From: MD308 sp051888795
GTDB lineage: Bacteria; Bacillota; Clostridia; Lachnospirales; Lachnospiraceae
Direction of reading: 5' to 3'
Assembly (NCBI GenBank): GCA_051888795.1
Contig: JBJFCD010000285.1
Coordinates: 1 to 64,000, forward strand
DNA: 64,000 bases
Shown: positions 53,901-62,099 of the stretch, piece by piece
Layout: every line of letters begins with the position of its first letter
How positions within the stretch are numbered: position 1 is the first letter of the stretch
Notes under the pieces: generated by a model
What the model was told of the DNA's origin: nothing
Databases searched by the model: none
The model's input: only the letters and a program-made list of their open reading frames with translations
Made by a program: the position numbers and the translations under genes

Positions 53901-55043
53901 TTATTCATAGGTTCCTTTTCGAATCACCTTTTTCTCCCTCATAAAAACTTTCCCTCTGGCAATATATGTATTCAATGTCATATCTTTTTCAAAGAGCAGT
54001 ATATCTGCATCCGCTCCCTCTTTAATCGTCCCTTTTTTCGGAAACAGATCAAGCGCTTCTGCCACCTGACTGGTCATATATGGTAAGGCTTTATCTAAAG
54101 TCATCCCCAATTTCTTTATCATAAATAATAATTCTTTACGAAGAGCATCTACTCCCGACACTCCAATCTTTAAAAGCGTGCCATCCAATGCATATTTCGA
54201 CCAGCTTCCATGCCCATCTGAACTTATCGTAATGTGTTTTGTCGGAATCCCTCTTTTCATAGCTTCCACAATACATTCACCAGGTGAAAAACACCCACTC
54301 ATTCCACACGTCAGATCTATATAACCACCTTTTTCAAGAAATTGATAACCCTCTTCCATGATTTTTTCGTTTCTGTTAATATGTGTAGGTCTGAAAATAC
54401 GTATCGGGACAGAACTTTCGGAAACTACATCAAAAACAGGTTTCAATCCTTTCTCATCGTCCCCCATGTGTAATACCACAATTCCTGGTTTACCACTCAG
54501 CATTCCGGCAACCCTAGCTTTACTTGCCAGATAAGTCAATTCATTTTCTGTAATATTGGGTGCACGATGATCAGAGACAGCAAGCTTTACGCCTAATATT
54601 TCTTTTATAAAAATGATATCTTTTTCAACCTCACCGGTAATTGTTGGTGATGGATATCCATATGCCCCGGTCAACATATATGCTGTTACCCCTTCTTCCG
54701 TAAGAGAAGCCGCTTTTGCATATAGATTCTCTACACTTCTTGTAACTCCATCTGTTCCCAGAACTCCAACAACCGTGGTGATTCCTCCTTGTACCAGCTC
54801 TGATAGCTCAAGCTCCGGTGTCCTTGTATGAAAACCGCCCTCTCCTCCTCCTCCGGTGATATGAACATGCTGATCAATAAAGCCAGGTGTCAGTATCTTA
54901 TTTTCCCCATCAATAATTTCACACCTGCCCAGAAGATTTCCAATTGAATCATTAATATATTCTATTTTTTCACCACACACCAAAACATCTTTTTTCCCAA
55001 CATATTCCGGAGTGTAAACCTCTGCATTTTTTATTAATATCAT
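53901..55043 (-). CDS. iadA: Isoaspartyl dipeptidase (beta-aspartyl peptidase)
   Basis: 380 aa. IadA hallmarks: PGFIDQHVHITGGGGEGGFHTRTPE, a TTVVGVLGTDGVTRS segment, metal-binding region with VLHMGDDEKG, IRIFRPTHINR, and ISSDGHGSW. It splits isoaspartyl (beta-linked) dipeptides that arise by protein ageing. ATG at 55043 after CGGAGACAAAAA begins at the family's usual N-terminus; an ATG at 55076 has a better AGGAGGA site and would add 11 residues. Sits between rplA and the PLP-fold gene. Confidence 0.9.
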   Translation of the reverse strand: MILIKNAEVYTPEYVGKKDVLVCGEKIEYINDSIGNLLGRCEIIDGENKILTPGFIDQHVHITGGGGEGGFHTRTPELELSELVQGGITTVVGVLGTDGVTRSVENLYAKAASLTEEGVTAYMLTGAYGYPSPTITGEVEKDIIFIKEILGVKLAVSDHRAPNITENELTYLASKARVAGMLSGKPGIVVLHMGDDEKGLKPVFDVVSESSVPIRIFRPTHINRNEKIMEEGYQFLEKGGYIDLTCGMSGCFSPGECIVEAMKRGIPTKHITISSDGHGSWSKYALDGTLLKIGVSGVDALRKELLFMIKKLGMTLDKALPYMTSQVAEALDLFPKKGTIKEGADADILLFEKDMTLNTYIARGKVFMREKKVIRKGTYE

Positions 55044-55142
55044 TTTTTGTCTCCGTTTTCCAAAATCTATTTTCATGTTGAACCATTCCTCCTGATATGT
55101 CAACATGATATTTTCATTCCCTCAGTAGTTATTTATACGAAA

Positions 55143-55176
55143 AAAACATCACCGGATAATCTCTCCGGTGATGTTT
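55143..55176 (-). terminator. Terminator after rplA
   Basis: AAAACATCACCGG (55143-55155) pairs with CCGGTGATGTTTT (55164-55176), followed by T on the minus strand. It ends the rpmG-secE-nusG-rplK-rplA unit before iadA. Confidence 0.9.
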
Positions 55177-55199
55177 TGTATATCATCTCTACAATCAAA

Positions 55200-55892
55200 T
55201 TAAACCAACTTCATTGGGTTAACCTTAACGCTTGGTCCCATAGTAGAAGTAAGTGCCACGCTCTTTAAGAACTGACCCTTAACTGCTGCAGGTCTAGCCT
55301 TATTGATTGCTTCAATCAGCGTCTGGAAGTTGTCCGTAAGTTGTTCTTCGGTAAAGGAAGCTTTACCTAACGGCACATGGATAATGTTTGTTTTATCAAG
55401 TCTGTACTCGATCTTACCAGCTTTGATATCCTGGATAGCTTTTGTAACATCCATTGTTACTGTACCAGCCTTCGGGTTTGGCATAAGTCCTTTTGGTCCA
55501 AGTACACGACCGATACGACCTACAACGCCCATCATATCTGGTGTAGCAACAACTACGTCAAATTCAAACCAGTTTTCTTTCTGGATCTTTTCAATAAGCT
55601 CCATTCCTCCTACATAATCTGCTCCTGCTGCCTCAGCCTCTGCTGCTTTAGCATCTTTTGCAAATACAAGGATACGAACCTTTTTACCTGTTCCGTGTGG
55701 CAATACAACCGCACCACGGATCTGCTGGTCAGCGTGACGTCCGTCACATCCGGTTCTGATGTGAGCCTCAATGGTCTCATCGAATTTGGCAACTGCTGTT
55801 TTCTTTACTAATGAAACTGCGTCTGCAACATCGTAAAGAGTTCCTCTTTCGATAGCTTTTGCAGCTTCTACATATTTCTTTCCTCTTTTCAT
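55200..55892 (-). CDS. rplA: 50S ribosomal protein L1
   Basis: 230 aa. Typical KFDETIEAHIRTGCDGRHAD, VVLPHGTGKKVRILVFAKD, GRVLGPKGLMPNPKAGTV, and a C-terminal ALTSTMGPSVKVN. Preceded by a leader motif (55901-55934) that recurs upstream of rplK and may bind L1. Last gene of the first block of the core cluster. Confidence 0.97.
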   Translation of the reverse strand: MKRGKKYVEAAKAIERGTLYDVADAVSLVKKTAVAKFDETIEAHIRTGCDGRHADQQIRGAVVLPHGTGKKVRILVFAKDAKAAEAEAAGADYVGGMELIEKIQKENWFEFDVVVATPDMMGVVGRIGRVLGPKGLMPNPKAGTVTMDVTKAIQDIKAGKIEYRLDKTNIIHVPLGKASFTEEQLTDNFQTLIEAINKARPAAVKGQFLKSVALTSTMGPSVKVNPMKLV

Positions 55893-55900
55893 CTAAATAA

Positions 55901-55934
55901 CCTCCTTGTGGTAATGTCGGGATAACCCTCCCAC
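55901..55934 (-). promoter_or_regulatory. Possible L1-binding leader motif upstream of rplA
   Basis: On the minus strand GTGGGAGGGTTATCCC, then ACCACAAGGAGG. The GTGG and CCAC arms can pair and the motif runs into the Shine-Dalgarno. A matching motif precedes rplK. Confidence 0.55.
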
Positions 55935-56023
55935 TTAATATCATATACAGTTTCATAAAGAAGTTCTTTTCGCTTCAAAATAGCACACTCGACTCAGCGC
56001 TCGAAAGAACCTCGCTAAGTGCT

Positions 56024-56449
56024 CTATTCTTCTACAGTTACACCCATGGAGCGGCAAGTTCCTTCGATCATGCTCATAGCTGCCTCAAGGCTTGCTGCAT
56101 TAAGATCCGGCATCTTTAACTGAGCAATTTCCTCAATCTGAGCTTTCTTAATTGTTGCAACTTTTTTCTTGTTCGGAGTACCTGAACCAGATTTAATGTT
56201 ACAAGCTTTTTTGATAAGAACCGGTGCCGGTGGTGTCTTTGTAACAAAGCTGAAGCTTCTGTCACTGTAAACTGTAATAACTACAGGGATGATAAGATCT
56301 CCCTGATCTGCGGTTCTAGCATTAAACTGCTTTGTAAATTCAACGATATTTACACCATGCTGACCAAGTGCAGGTCCAACCGGTGGTGCCGGAGTTGCTT
56401 TTCCGGCAGGAATCTGTAACTTAATATAACCTTCGATTTTTTTTGCCAT
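56024..56449 (-). CDS. rplK: 50S ribosomal protein L11
   Basis: 141 aa. KLQIPAGKATPAPPVGPALGQHGVNI, PVVITVYSDRSFSFVTKTPP, C-terminal MSMIEGTCRSMGVTVE. Full length. The gap to rplA (131 bases) holds the second leader motif. Confidence 0.97.
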   Translation of the reverse strand: MAKKIEGYIKLQIPAGKATPAPPVGPALGQHGVNIVEFTKQFNARTADQGDLIIPVVITVYSDRSFSFVTKTPPAPVLIKKACNIKSGSGTPNKKKVATIKKAQIEEIAQLKMPDLNAASLEAAMSMIEGTCRSMGVTVEE

Positions 56450-56460
56450 TTCAATTACCT

Positions 56461-56495
56461 CCTTGTGGTGTTTGCGGAACTTTTGTCCCTCCCAC
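56461..56495 (-). promoter_or_regulatory. Possible L1-binding leader motif upstream of rplK
   Basis: On the minus strand GTGGGAGGGACAAAAG, CCGCAAACACCACAAGG, running into the Shine-Dalgarno. Same GTGGGAGGG...ACCACAAGGAGG frame as the copy before rplA. Confidence 0.55.
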
Positions 56496-56561
56496 GTTTT
56501 TTTAGATTATGCAACACAGCTTGCACAGCCAATAATGCAATCTGCGCATTGCATGTAGCAA

Positions 56562-57077
56562 TTACACTCTTTTAACTTCTGCGAAACTAATTTCAACCGG
56601 TGTTTCGCGACCGAACAGCTCTACATTGATTGTAAGACTCTGCTTTTGCATGTTCATAGACTGAATCACTCCAACTGTATCTGCCCATGCTCCGGCAATT
56701 ACCTGAACAGTATCGCCCACTTCAAAGTCAACAACGATATTCTCCTGTCTGATGCCTAATGGTGCCATCTCAGCATCTGTAAGCGGTACCGGTTTGGATC
56801 CCGGTCCTACAAAGCCTGTAACACCTCTTGTATTTCTGACAACATACCATGTATCATCATTCATGATCATATGAATCAATACATAGCCCGGGAACATCTT
56901 TTTCTGAGAAGCTTTTGAAACTCCGTTCTTGAGTTCTACAACTTCCTGCATCGGAACCCTTACTTCAAGGATCTGATCCTCAAGATGTCTGTTCTCGATG
57001 GTCTTATCAATGTTAGCTTTTACTTTGTTCTCATACCCTGAATAAGTATGAACTACGTACCATTTTGCCTCTGACAT
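56562..57077 (-). CDS. nusG: Transcription termination/antitermination factor NusG
   Basis: 171 aa. N-terminal NGN domain (WYVVHTYSGYENKVKANI, MFPGYVLIHM) and C-terminal KOW domain (FEVGDTVQVIAGAWADTVGVI). Links RNA polymerase with Rho or ribosome. ATG at 57077 after AGAAAGGTGATTAT. Follows secE by 29 bases as in most bacteria. Confidence 0.97.
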   Translation of the reverse strand: MSEAKWYVVHTYSGYENKVKANIDKTIENRHLEDQILEVRVPMQEVVELKNGVSKASQKKMFPGYVLIHMIMNDDTWYVVRNTRGVTGFVGPGSKPVPLTDAEMAPLGIRQENIVVDFEVGDTVQVIAGAWADTVGVIQSMNMQKQSLTINVELFGRETPVEISFAEVKRV

Positions 57078-57106
57078 ATAATCACCTTTCTTGCATGCAG
57101 CACTGA

Positions 57107-57304
57107 TTAGCCCAGATTGACAAGAATGTCAACACCGTACTGAACCATGAAATCAACCAATGCAATGATCGCTCCCAATACTACGGATACAATAACAACC
57201 GCCGCTGTCTGTTTTGCAAGTGTCAACTTGTCTGGCCAAATGATTTTCTTGAACTCTTTACTAAGACCTTTGAACCAGCTCTTTTTCTGAGTCTTCTCAC
57301 TCAT
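57107..57304 (-). CDS. secE: Preprotein translocase subunit SecE
   Basis: 65 aa. Conserved amphipathic helix FKGLSKEFKKIIWPDKLTLAKQ (in part) and one membrane helix (about residues 34-58). Part of the SecYEG channel. ATG at 57304 after AAGGAGTTGAAAGCC; an ATG three codons upstream lies between that site and this start, so it is too close to it. Confidence 0.95.
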   Translation of the reverse strand: MSEKTQKKSWFKGLSKEFKKIIWPDKLTLAKQTAAVVIVSVVLGAIIALVDFMVQYGVDILVNLG

Positions 57305-57327
57305 GGCTTTCAACTCCTTTGCAGCGA

Positions 57328-57477
57328 CTATTTTGTTTCTTTGTGCAATGTATGTGACTTGCAGAATTTACAATACTTCTTTGTCTGCATACGTTCCGGA
57401 TGAGCTTTCTTATCCTTTGTCATGTTGTAATTACGCTGCTTGCACTCTGTACATTCCAATGTGATTCTTGTACGCAC
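57328..57477 (-). CDS. rpmG: 50S ribosomal protein L33
   Basis: 49 aa. VRTRITLECTECKQRNYNMT with zinc-type CxxC pair, and the second pair in YCKFCKSHTLHKE, so this is a zinc-binding (C+) version. Starts with GTG at 57477 after GAGGTGGAAGTT. Too short for a usual ORF list. First gene of the rpmG-secE-nusG-rplKA unit. Confidence 0.93.
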   Translation of the reverse strand: MRTRITLECTECKQRNYNMTKDKKAHPERMQTKKYCKFCKSHTLHKETK

Positions 57478-57582
57478 AACTTCCACCTCGCTTTATACTT
57501 CTTTGTTAAATAGTTACCTGGTAGCTTGCGAGGCTACCCAAATTTAGGCATAAAAAAAAGACCTACTTCCATTCGCTAGGAT

Positions 57583-57611
57583 AGTGTACCATACAACCCC
57601 GCCAAAAGCAA
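57583..57611 (-). promoter_or_regulatory. Promoter of the rpmG-secE-nusG-rplKA unit
   Basis: -35 TTGCTT (57606-57611), 17-base spacer, extended -10 TGG-TACACT (-10 at 57583-57588). A small hairpin GGTAGC/GCTACC (57520-57539) lies in the leader. Confidence 0.65.
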
Positions 57612-57643
57612 GTCTTTTCGTAAAAAAAGGTTTTTATACTTTA

Positions 57644-58729
57644 CTATTTATTCCACCTGTTTAGATTCTCATCGGAATGCTCTATCTCCCGAGAGTAGCG
57701 ATATAAAATTTCTACCACATCTTCCACATCAAGCGTTCGCTCATTTTTCATCCATTTTGCCAACATCATCTCGTAGACAAAAAAGGTACTCAACACCGAC
57801 ATCCTTACTTTTGCAAACGCATTACTGTCATATACAGCTCCACAAAAATACGTGAATATGAAATAGACCAGAATCTGTTCCAGCATAATCTTCCAGGAAG
57901 GGAGTCTCTTTTCAAGCCATTTTGCAAATTCCTGATGCTTTTTATCATATTCTTCTTTTCCGCCGGAGAAAAGGATTCCTTCCGCCTCATAAAGATAAGG
58001 CTCCCAATCATCCCGTAGTTTTTCAAAACTATGAAGCATGCGAAATCTCTTTTTTGAAAACAAAAAATCCGGACTTTTCACTTTTGTTTTTGCGAACTCA
58101 ACTGCACGTTCACTTTTATATCTTTCATACAGTTCCTCGCACGAAAAGAGTTCGCCCATATTTATTCTTCTCTGCATATCATGTGCCAGTCCCCAGACCA
58201 ATGTAACACGTACTCCAAGCTCTAGTTCCCGATTTTGAAGAATCCCTAACATCTCATCTCGTCCATCTGCCAAAACAGAATAAAGAAATGGGTCGAAAGA
58301 ATCAAATTCTTCCTCCCCTTCTTTTTCATACGTCAAAAAACGTACCGATTCTTCTTTTTTTAATAAAATCCTTGCCACTTCCGGGCAGGATGCGGAAAGT
58401 GTAATCTCCCTGACATTTTCAAATTCTTCGATATGCCTCGGATAGTTTCTGCATGTTTTACATAGACTTTTTGCTCCCAGTGCCGTATACAAATCACACA
58501 GATTTTCTCTGCTTAAGAACGCACACCTTTTATCTTTCGACTGTCTGAAACATTCTTCCTTCCAGTCAATGCTTCTTTTAAGTCTCTTTCCAAATTGTCC
58601 AGATACTTTTTTATATTTTACAAGAGATTTTTTATCGATCATAATCTGCCATCCTGCACAGCAGGTATCCTCACATCTGTCAGCAATACAGCAAAATTCA
58701 TGATAATAGTCCGGTATTGTATAAAGCAT
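57644..58729 (-). CDS. FliB-like flagellin lysine-N-methylase family protein
   Basis: 361 aa. Cysteine-rich N-terminus with CCIADRCEDTCCAGW and later CAFLSRENLCDLY and CKTCRNYPR, as in FliB, a YkgJ-related iron/zinc-cluster family that methylates flagellin lysines in Salmonella. No flagellar genes occur in this window, so the true target is open. ATG at 58729 lies four bases after the ATPase stop. Transcribed with the Trp-type ABC operon. Confidence 0.8.
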   Translation of the reverse strand: MLYTIPDYYHEFCCIADRCEDTCCAGWQIMIDKKSLVKYKKVSGQFGKRLKRSIDWKEECFRQSKDKRCAFLSRENLCDLYTALGAKSLCKTCRNYPRHIEEFENVREITLSASCPEVARILLKKEESVRFLTYEKEGEEEFDSFDPFLYSVLADGRDEMLGILQNRELELGVRVTLVWGLAHDMQRRINMGELFSCEELYERYKSERAVEFAKTKVKSPDFLFSKKRFRMLHSFEKLRDDWEPYLYEAEGILFSGGKEEYDKKHQEFAKWLEKRLPSWKIMLEQILVYFIFTYFCGAVYDSNAFAKVRMSVLSTFFVYEMMLAKWMKNERTLDVEDVVEILYRYSREIEHSDENLNRWNK

Positions 58730-58733
58730 ATTA

Positions 58734-59507
58734 TTAATTCCCACATTCAATACTGATTTCATTGAACAATTTTAACACATCTTCTACACACATGGCAGCT
58801 TTTTCTTCACCTTTTTTATCCAAAACAGCTTCACCCTGATGCATCATCAGAAGACGGTTTCCATATTCCATGGCATAACGCAGATTGTGGGTAACCATAA
58901 TAGTTGTGAGCTTCTTTTCCTTTACAATTTTATCTGTAAGCCCCATGATCATCTCTGCAGTTTTCGGATCAAGCGCCGCTGTATGCTCATCTAAGATAAG
59001 AAATTCAATCGGAGTCATCGTAGACATCAGAAGCGCCATTGCCTGTCTCTGTCCGCCTGAAAGAGCCCCTACCTTTGTATCCATACGATCTTCCAGCCCT
59101 AAATTCAACTGTCTTAACTGTTCTTTATAATAATTTATCCGCGCTTTATTTGTTCCTCTCCCGAGTCCGTATACTTTACCCTTATTATCCGCCAGAGACA
59201 TATTTTCAAGGATCGTCATAGAAGGACATGTTCCCATAGCCGGATTCTGATAAACCCGGCCAATTTTCTGATTTCTTTTATATTCTTTTTCTTTTGTGAT
59301 ATCCTGTCCATTCATGATTACCTGTCCGGCTTCCGGTGAAATACTTCCGCAAATGATATTCAGCATGGAGGTTTTTCCCGAGCCATTACTTCCTACAACT
59401 GAAATAAAATCTCCATCTTCTATTTTCAGATTAAAATTTTCAAACAGGCACATTTCATTTACGGTTCCCGGATTGTAATATTTCGAAATATTTTTAAGCT
59501 CCAGCAT
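58734..59507 (-). CDS. trpZ: ABC transporter ATP-binding protein, Trp-type importer
   Basis: 257 aa. Walker A GSNGSGKTS, signature LSGGQRQAMALLM, Walker B FLILDEHTAALDP (with His after the Glu, a hallmark of this ABC branch), and VTHNLRYAMEYG. It overlaps the permease gene by 14 bases. The name follows the Firmicutes trpXYZ system; the link to tryptophan rests on the T-box upstream. Confidence 0.83.
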   Translation of the reverse strand: MLELKNISKYYNPGTVNEMCLFENFNLKIEDGDFISVVGSNGSGKTSMLNIICGSISPEAGQVIMNGQDITKEKEYKRNQKIGRVYQNPAMGTCPSMTILENMSLADNKGKVYGLGRGTNKARINYYKEQLRQLNLGLEDRMDTKVGALSGGQRQAMALLMSTMTPIEFLILDEHTAALDPKTAEMIMGLTDKIVKEKKLTTIMVTHNLRYAMEYGNRLLMMHQGEAVLDKKGEEKAAMCVEDVLKLFNEISIECGN

Positions 59508-60381
59508 TTTTATTCACCTTCGTCTTTCTTTCCATACTGATAACCAGAATAATCAGGAACAACACTGCTGTGATCAGTTTCATTGCCTGCGGTTCAAAAT
59601 TTTTAAGCGCAATTGCCACACACGCTTTATATATAACAGAACCAACAAGTACTGCTGTTGTCGCTTTAAATATAGTAAGCTTCTTAAACAGACTCGTTCC
59701 TATGATGACACTGGCAAGCCCAATAACGATTGCGCCGGTTCCCATAGAAATCTCGAACACTCTCTCCTCCTGCGCAAATACACAGCCTGCCAGAGACACA
59801 AGTCCATTTGCAATAGCAAGGCCAAGGATCTTAACATTTCCCTGATCTTTCGCAAGCGCAGTCACAACTAAGTCATTGTCACCGACTGCACGAAGAAGAA
59901 ATCCTGATTTTGTTTTCATATATAAATCCAGAAAAACCTTGCACACTACTGCAATGATCAGAATGATCAATAATGTAGTATATGGCGCAATTCCTTCCGG
60001 AATCACGCCTGTAGTAAGATCATTTTTAAAAATCGTCTTCTGAGAAAACAGCGGCACATTCGCTGTTCCCGCAATATAAAGATTAATAGTCCAAAGAGCT
60101 GTCATCATAATAATACCGGACAAAAGATCTCTGACCTTGCATTTTACATGGATCAGTCCGGTACACACACCAGCAAGAACACCCGCCAAAAACGCAATCG
60201 GTAAGGTGAGATATGGATTTACTCCCTTTGTCAGAAGCATCGCTGTAACAGCCCCGCCAAGCGGAAAGCTTCCGTCTACTGTCAGATCCGGAAAATCCAA
60301 TATCTTATACGTGATATATACGCCCAGTGTTAAGATTCCGTATATCAATCCCTGCTCTAATATTGAAATGATAAAATCCAT
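59494..60381 (-). CDS. trpY: ABC transporter permease, Trp-type importer
   Basis: 295 aa, about eight to nine membrane helices, family of the LivH/RbsC-like permeases. Motifs ILDFPDLTVDGSFPLGGAV and GLIHVKCKVRDLLSGIIMM are typical of the subgroup that goes with ABC_sub_bind binding proteins. Single permease gene, so it probably works as a homodimer. Under the T-box upstream of the binding-protein gene. Confidence 0.83.
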   Translation of the reverse strand: MDFIISILEQGLIYGILTLGVYITYKILDFPDLTVDGSFPLGGAVTAMLLTKGVNPYLTLPIAFLAGVLAGVCTGLIHVKCKVRDLLSGIIMMTALWTINLYIAGTANVPLFSQKTIFKNDLTTGVIPEGIAPYTTLLIILIIAVVCKVFLDLYMKTKSGFLLRAVGDNDLVVTALAKDQGNVKILGLAIANGLVSLAGCVFAQEERVFEISMGTGAIVIGLASVIIGTSLFKKLTIFKATTAVLVGSVIYKACVAIALKNFEPQAMKLITAVLFLIILVISMERKTKVNKNAGA

Positions 60382-60428
60382 GAAAATGCCTCCTGTAAGC
60401 CACTTTTTCCTACAATTTTTCTAAATAT

Positions 60429-61457
60429 CTATTCACTGATTTCGTCAAAGCTTTCAACTGCTGCTTCTAAAAGCTCATCCGGAACTGTGATTCCAAGATT
60501 CTGTGCCACTTTATTATTTACGTAAAATCCAGGTTCTGTAATCGTCTCAAACTGCATCTCTGATGCTTTCTTTTCACCTTTCAATACCTGTGCTGCCATC
60601 TTTCCTGTCTGTTTTCCAAGAGCGATATAATCAATACCTTCTGCTGCAAGACATCCGATTTTCACCTGCTCTACTTCACTTCCGAATACTGGAATATTCT
60701 TTTCATTTGCTTTTTCAATGATAGTAGGAAGAGATGCAACTACTGTGTTGTCTGTCAGATTTGTAATACAATCTACACTTCCAAGAAGATCATCTGCTGC
60801 TAAAGCGATATCCGCTGTTGATGTTATACCTTTTTCAACCAGTTCAAAACCATACTCTCCAACCAGTTCTTTATACTCTGCAATCGCAGATACAGAATTT
60901 GCTTCACTTGTGGTGTACATGATTCCAAGCTTCTTTGCGTCAGGAAGCATCGTTCTGATCATTTCAAGCTGCTCTTTAATCGGAAGCTTATCGGAAGTTC
61001 CTGTTACTTCTCCTACCGGAGTTTTATCATCTGCGGCAAGCTCTGCTGCGATTGGATCTGTTACTGCAGTATAGATAACCGGAATTTCTGCATCCATTGC
61101 CGCATTATAAGCACTCTGCGCACTTGGTGTCGCAATGGCACAGATTAAATCTACTTTATCTGATACGAATCCATTAGCAATCTGTCCTGCTGTTCCCATA
61201 TCAGCTGCTGAATTCTGCACATCTACTGTAAGGTTTTCGCCTTCTACAATACCTTCTTCTTCAAGCCCTGCGAGAAATCCTTCTCTGCAGTTATCCAGAG
61301 AACCATGTTCTGCAAACTGTGAGATGCCTATTGTATAACTTTCCTTTTCAGCCCCATCATCAGAACTTTCTGAACTGCTTGAACTTCCTGCACATCCTGT
61401 CACCATTGCTGCTGTCATCACTACTGTTAATAATCCTGCTAATACTTTCTTTTTCAT
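60429..61457 (-). CDS. trpX: Tryptophan ABC transporter substrate-binding lipoprotein (TrpX-like)
   Basis: 342 aa. Lipoprotein signal peptide with AAMVTGCAGSSS (Cys at about residue 22) and a serine-rich linker. The ABC_sub_bind fold follows (YTIGISQFAEHGSLDNCREGF, VDLICAIATPSAQSAYNA, VIYTAVTDPIAAELAADD). First gene after the T-box, with ATG at 61457 after AAAAGGAGAAAAAATT. Specificity for tryptophan is inferred from the UGG specifier and not from the protein itself. Confidence 0.85.
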   Translation of the reverse strand: MKKKVLAGLLTVVMTAAMVTGCAGSSSSSESSDDGAEKESYTIGISQFAEHGSLDNCREGFLAGLEEEGIVEGENLTVDVQNSAADMGTAGQIANGFVSDKVDLICAIATPSAQSAYNAAMDAEIPVIYTAVTDPIAAELAADDKTPVGEVTGTSDKLPIKEQLEMIRTMLPDAKKLGIMYTTSEANSVSAIAEYKELVGEYGFELVEKGITSTADIALAADDLLGSVDCITNLTDNTVVASLPTIIEKANEKNIPVFGSEVEQVKIGCLAAEGIDYIALGKQTGKMAAQVLKGEKKASEMQFETITEPGFYVNNKVAQNLGITVPDELLEAAVESFDEISE

Positions 61458-61525
61458 AATTTTTTCTCCTTTTCTTTTTGCTTTTTGTTTTGTTTTTGCT
61501 GTTAGGAGAGAAATGTAATTATAAC

Positions 61526-61820
61526 CAAGAAAAAAACCGTCCCAAACCTAACGGTTTGAGACGGTAATTATATTCCAATTATAATTATCGCGGTACCACT
61601 CAAATTGACGAATCGCCCACTTTCTCATGTACTAACATACACTCCTGATTGATAACGGGTTCGGTTCCCGACAAATCCTACTCTCATATTATCACTGATT
61701 TCAGACTGCCCTCGAAAGTCCATTCCTTCATCTGTTCCATACGACAATCCCACCAACAGCCGCTCTCTGTGATCTCACATGATGAAATACTACTCTTTCT
61801 CAACGGTTTCTTTTATTTAT
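61526..61820 (-). ncRNA. T-box leader with probable UGG (Trp) specifier
   Basis: On the minus strand: AGAGAG and GGTTGGTG-type stem I signatures near 61750-61760, a specifier region GAATGGACTTTCGAGG in which UGG (61720-61722) precedes A, the T-box sequence TGAGTGGTACCGCG (61589-61602), and a terminator stem ACCGTC-CAAACC / GGTTTGAGACGGT (61536-61565) followed by T6. Uncharged tRNA-Trp should favour readthrough into trpXYZ. Confidence 0.9.
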
Positions 61821-61827
61821 GTTCTAT

Positions 61828-61856
61828 ACTTTAATCCAATAAAGCATATTTGTCAA
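61828..61856 (-). promoter_or_regulatory. Promoter of the T-box/trpXYZ operon
   Basis: -35 TTGACA (61851-61856), 17-base spacer, -10 TAAAGT (61828-61833). Start of transcription near 61821, at the 5' end of the T-box. Confidence 0.7.
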
Positions 61857-61894
61857 GAACTTTTTTATTTTCTCAGAATTTATCATACTATTTC

Positions 61895-62074
61895 AAGACT
61901 CGCTCGCGAGTCTTGGCGCGGGATTCGTGTCTGCAAAGCAGACAAAATACTAATCCGAATCCCTGCGCATCCTACTACGCGGAGCGTATATCAGATGGGA
62001 GATTGACACCCGCCACTGATATATATTTTTTGCTCACCGCCTGGAGAGGCGGGAGTCATCTTCCATCTGATATA
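61895..62074. repeat. Three consecutive hairpins (structured repeat-like element)
   Basis: A: AAGACTCGC / GCGAGTCTT (61895-61914). B: GCGCGGGATTCG paired with CGAATCCC-T-GCGC (61916-61968), with an inner GTCTGC/GCAGAC stem. C: a long imperfect hairpin from 61987 to 62074 (TATATCAGATGG / CCATCTGATATA at the base and CCCGCC / GGCGGG nearer the loop). It lies between the T-box promoter and the end of the C39-like gene. No protein-coding reading looks real. Confidence 0.75.
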
Positions 62075-62099
62075 TTTAGACTGTAAGTTTTCTACAAGT

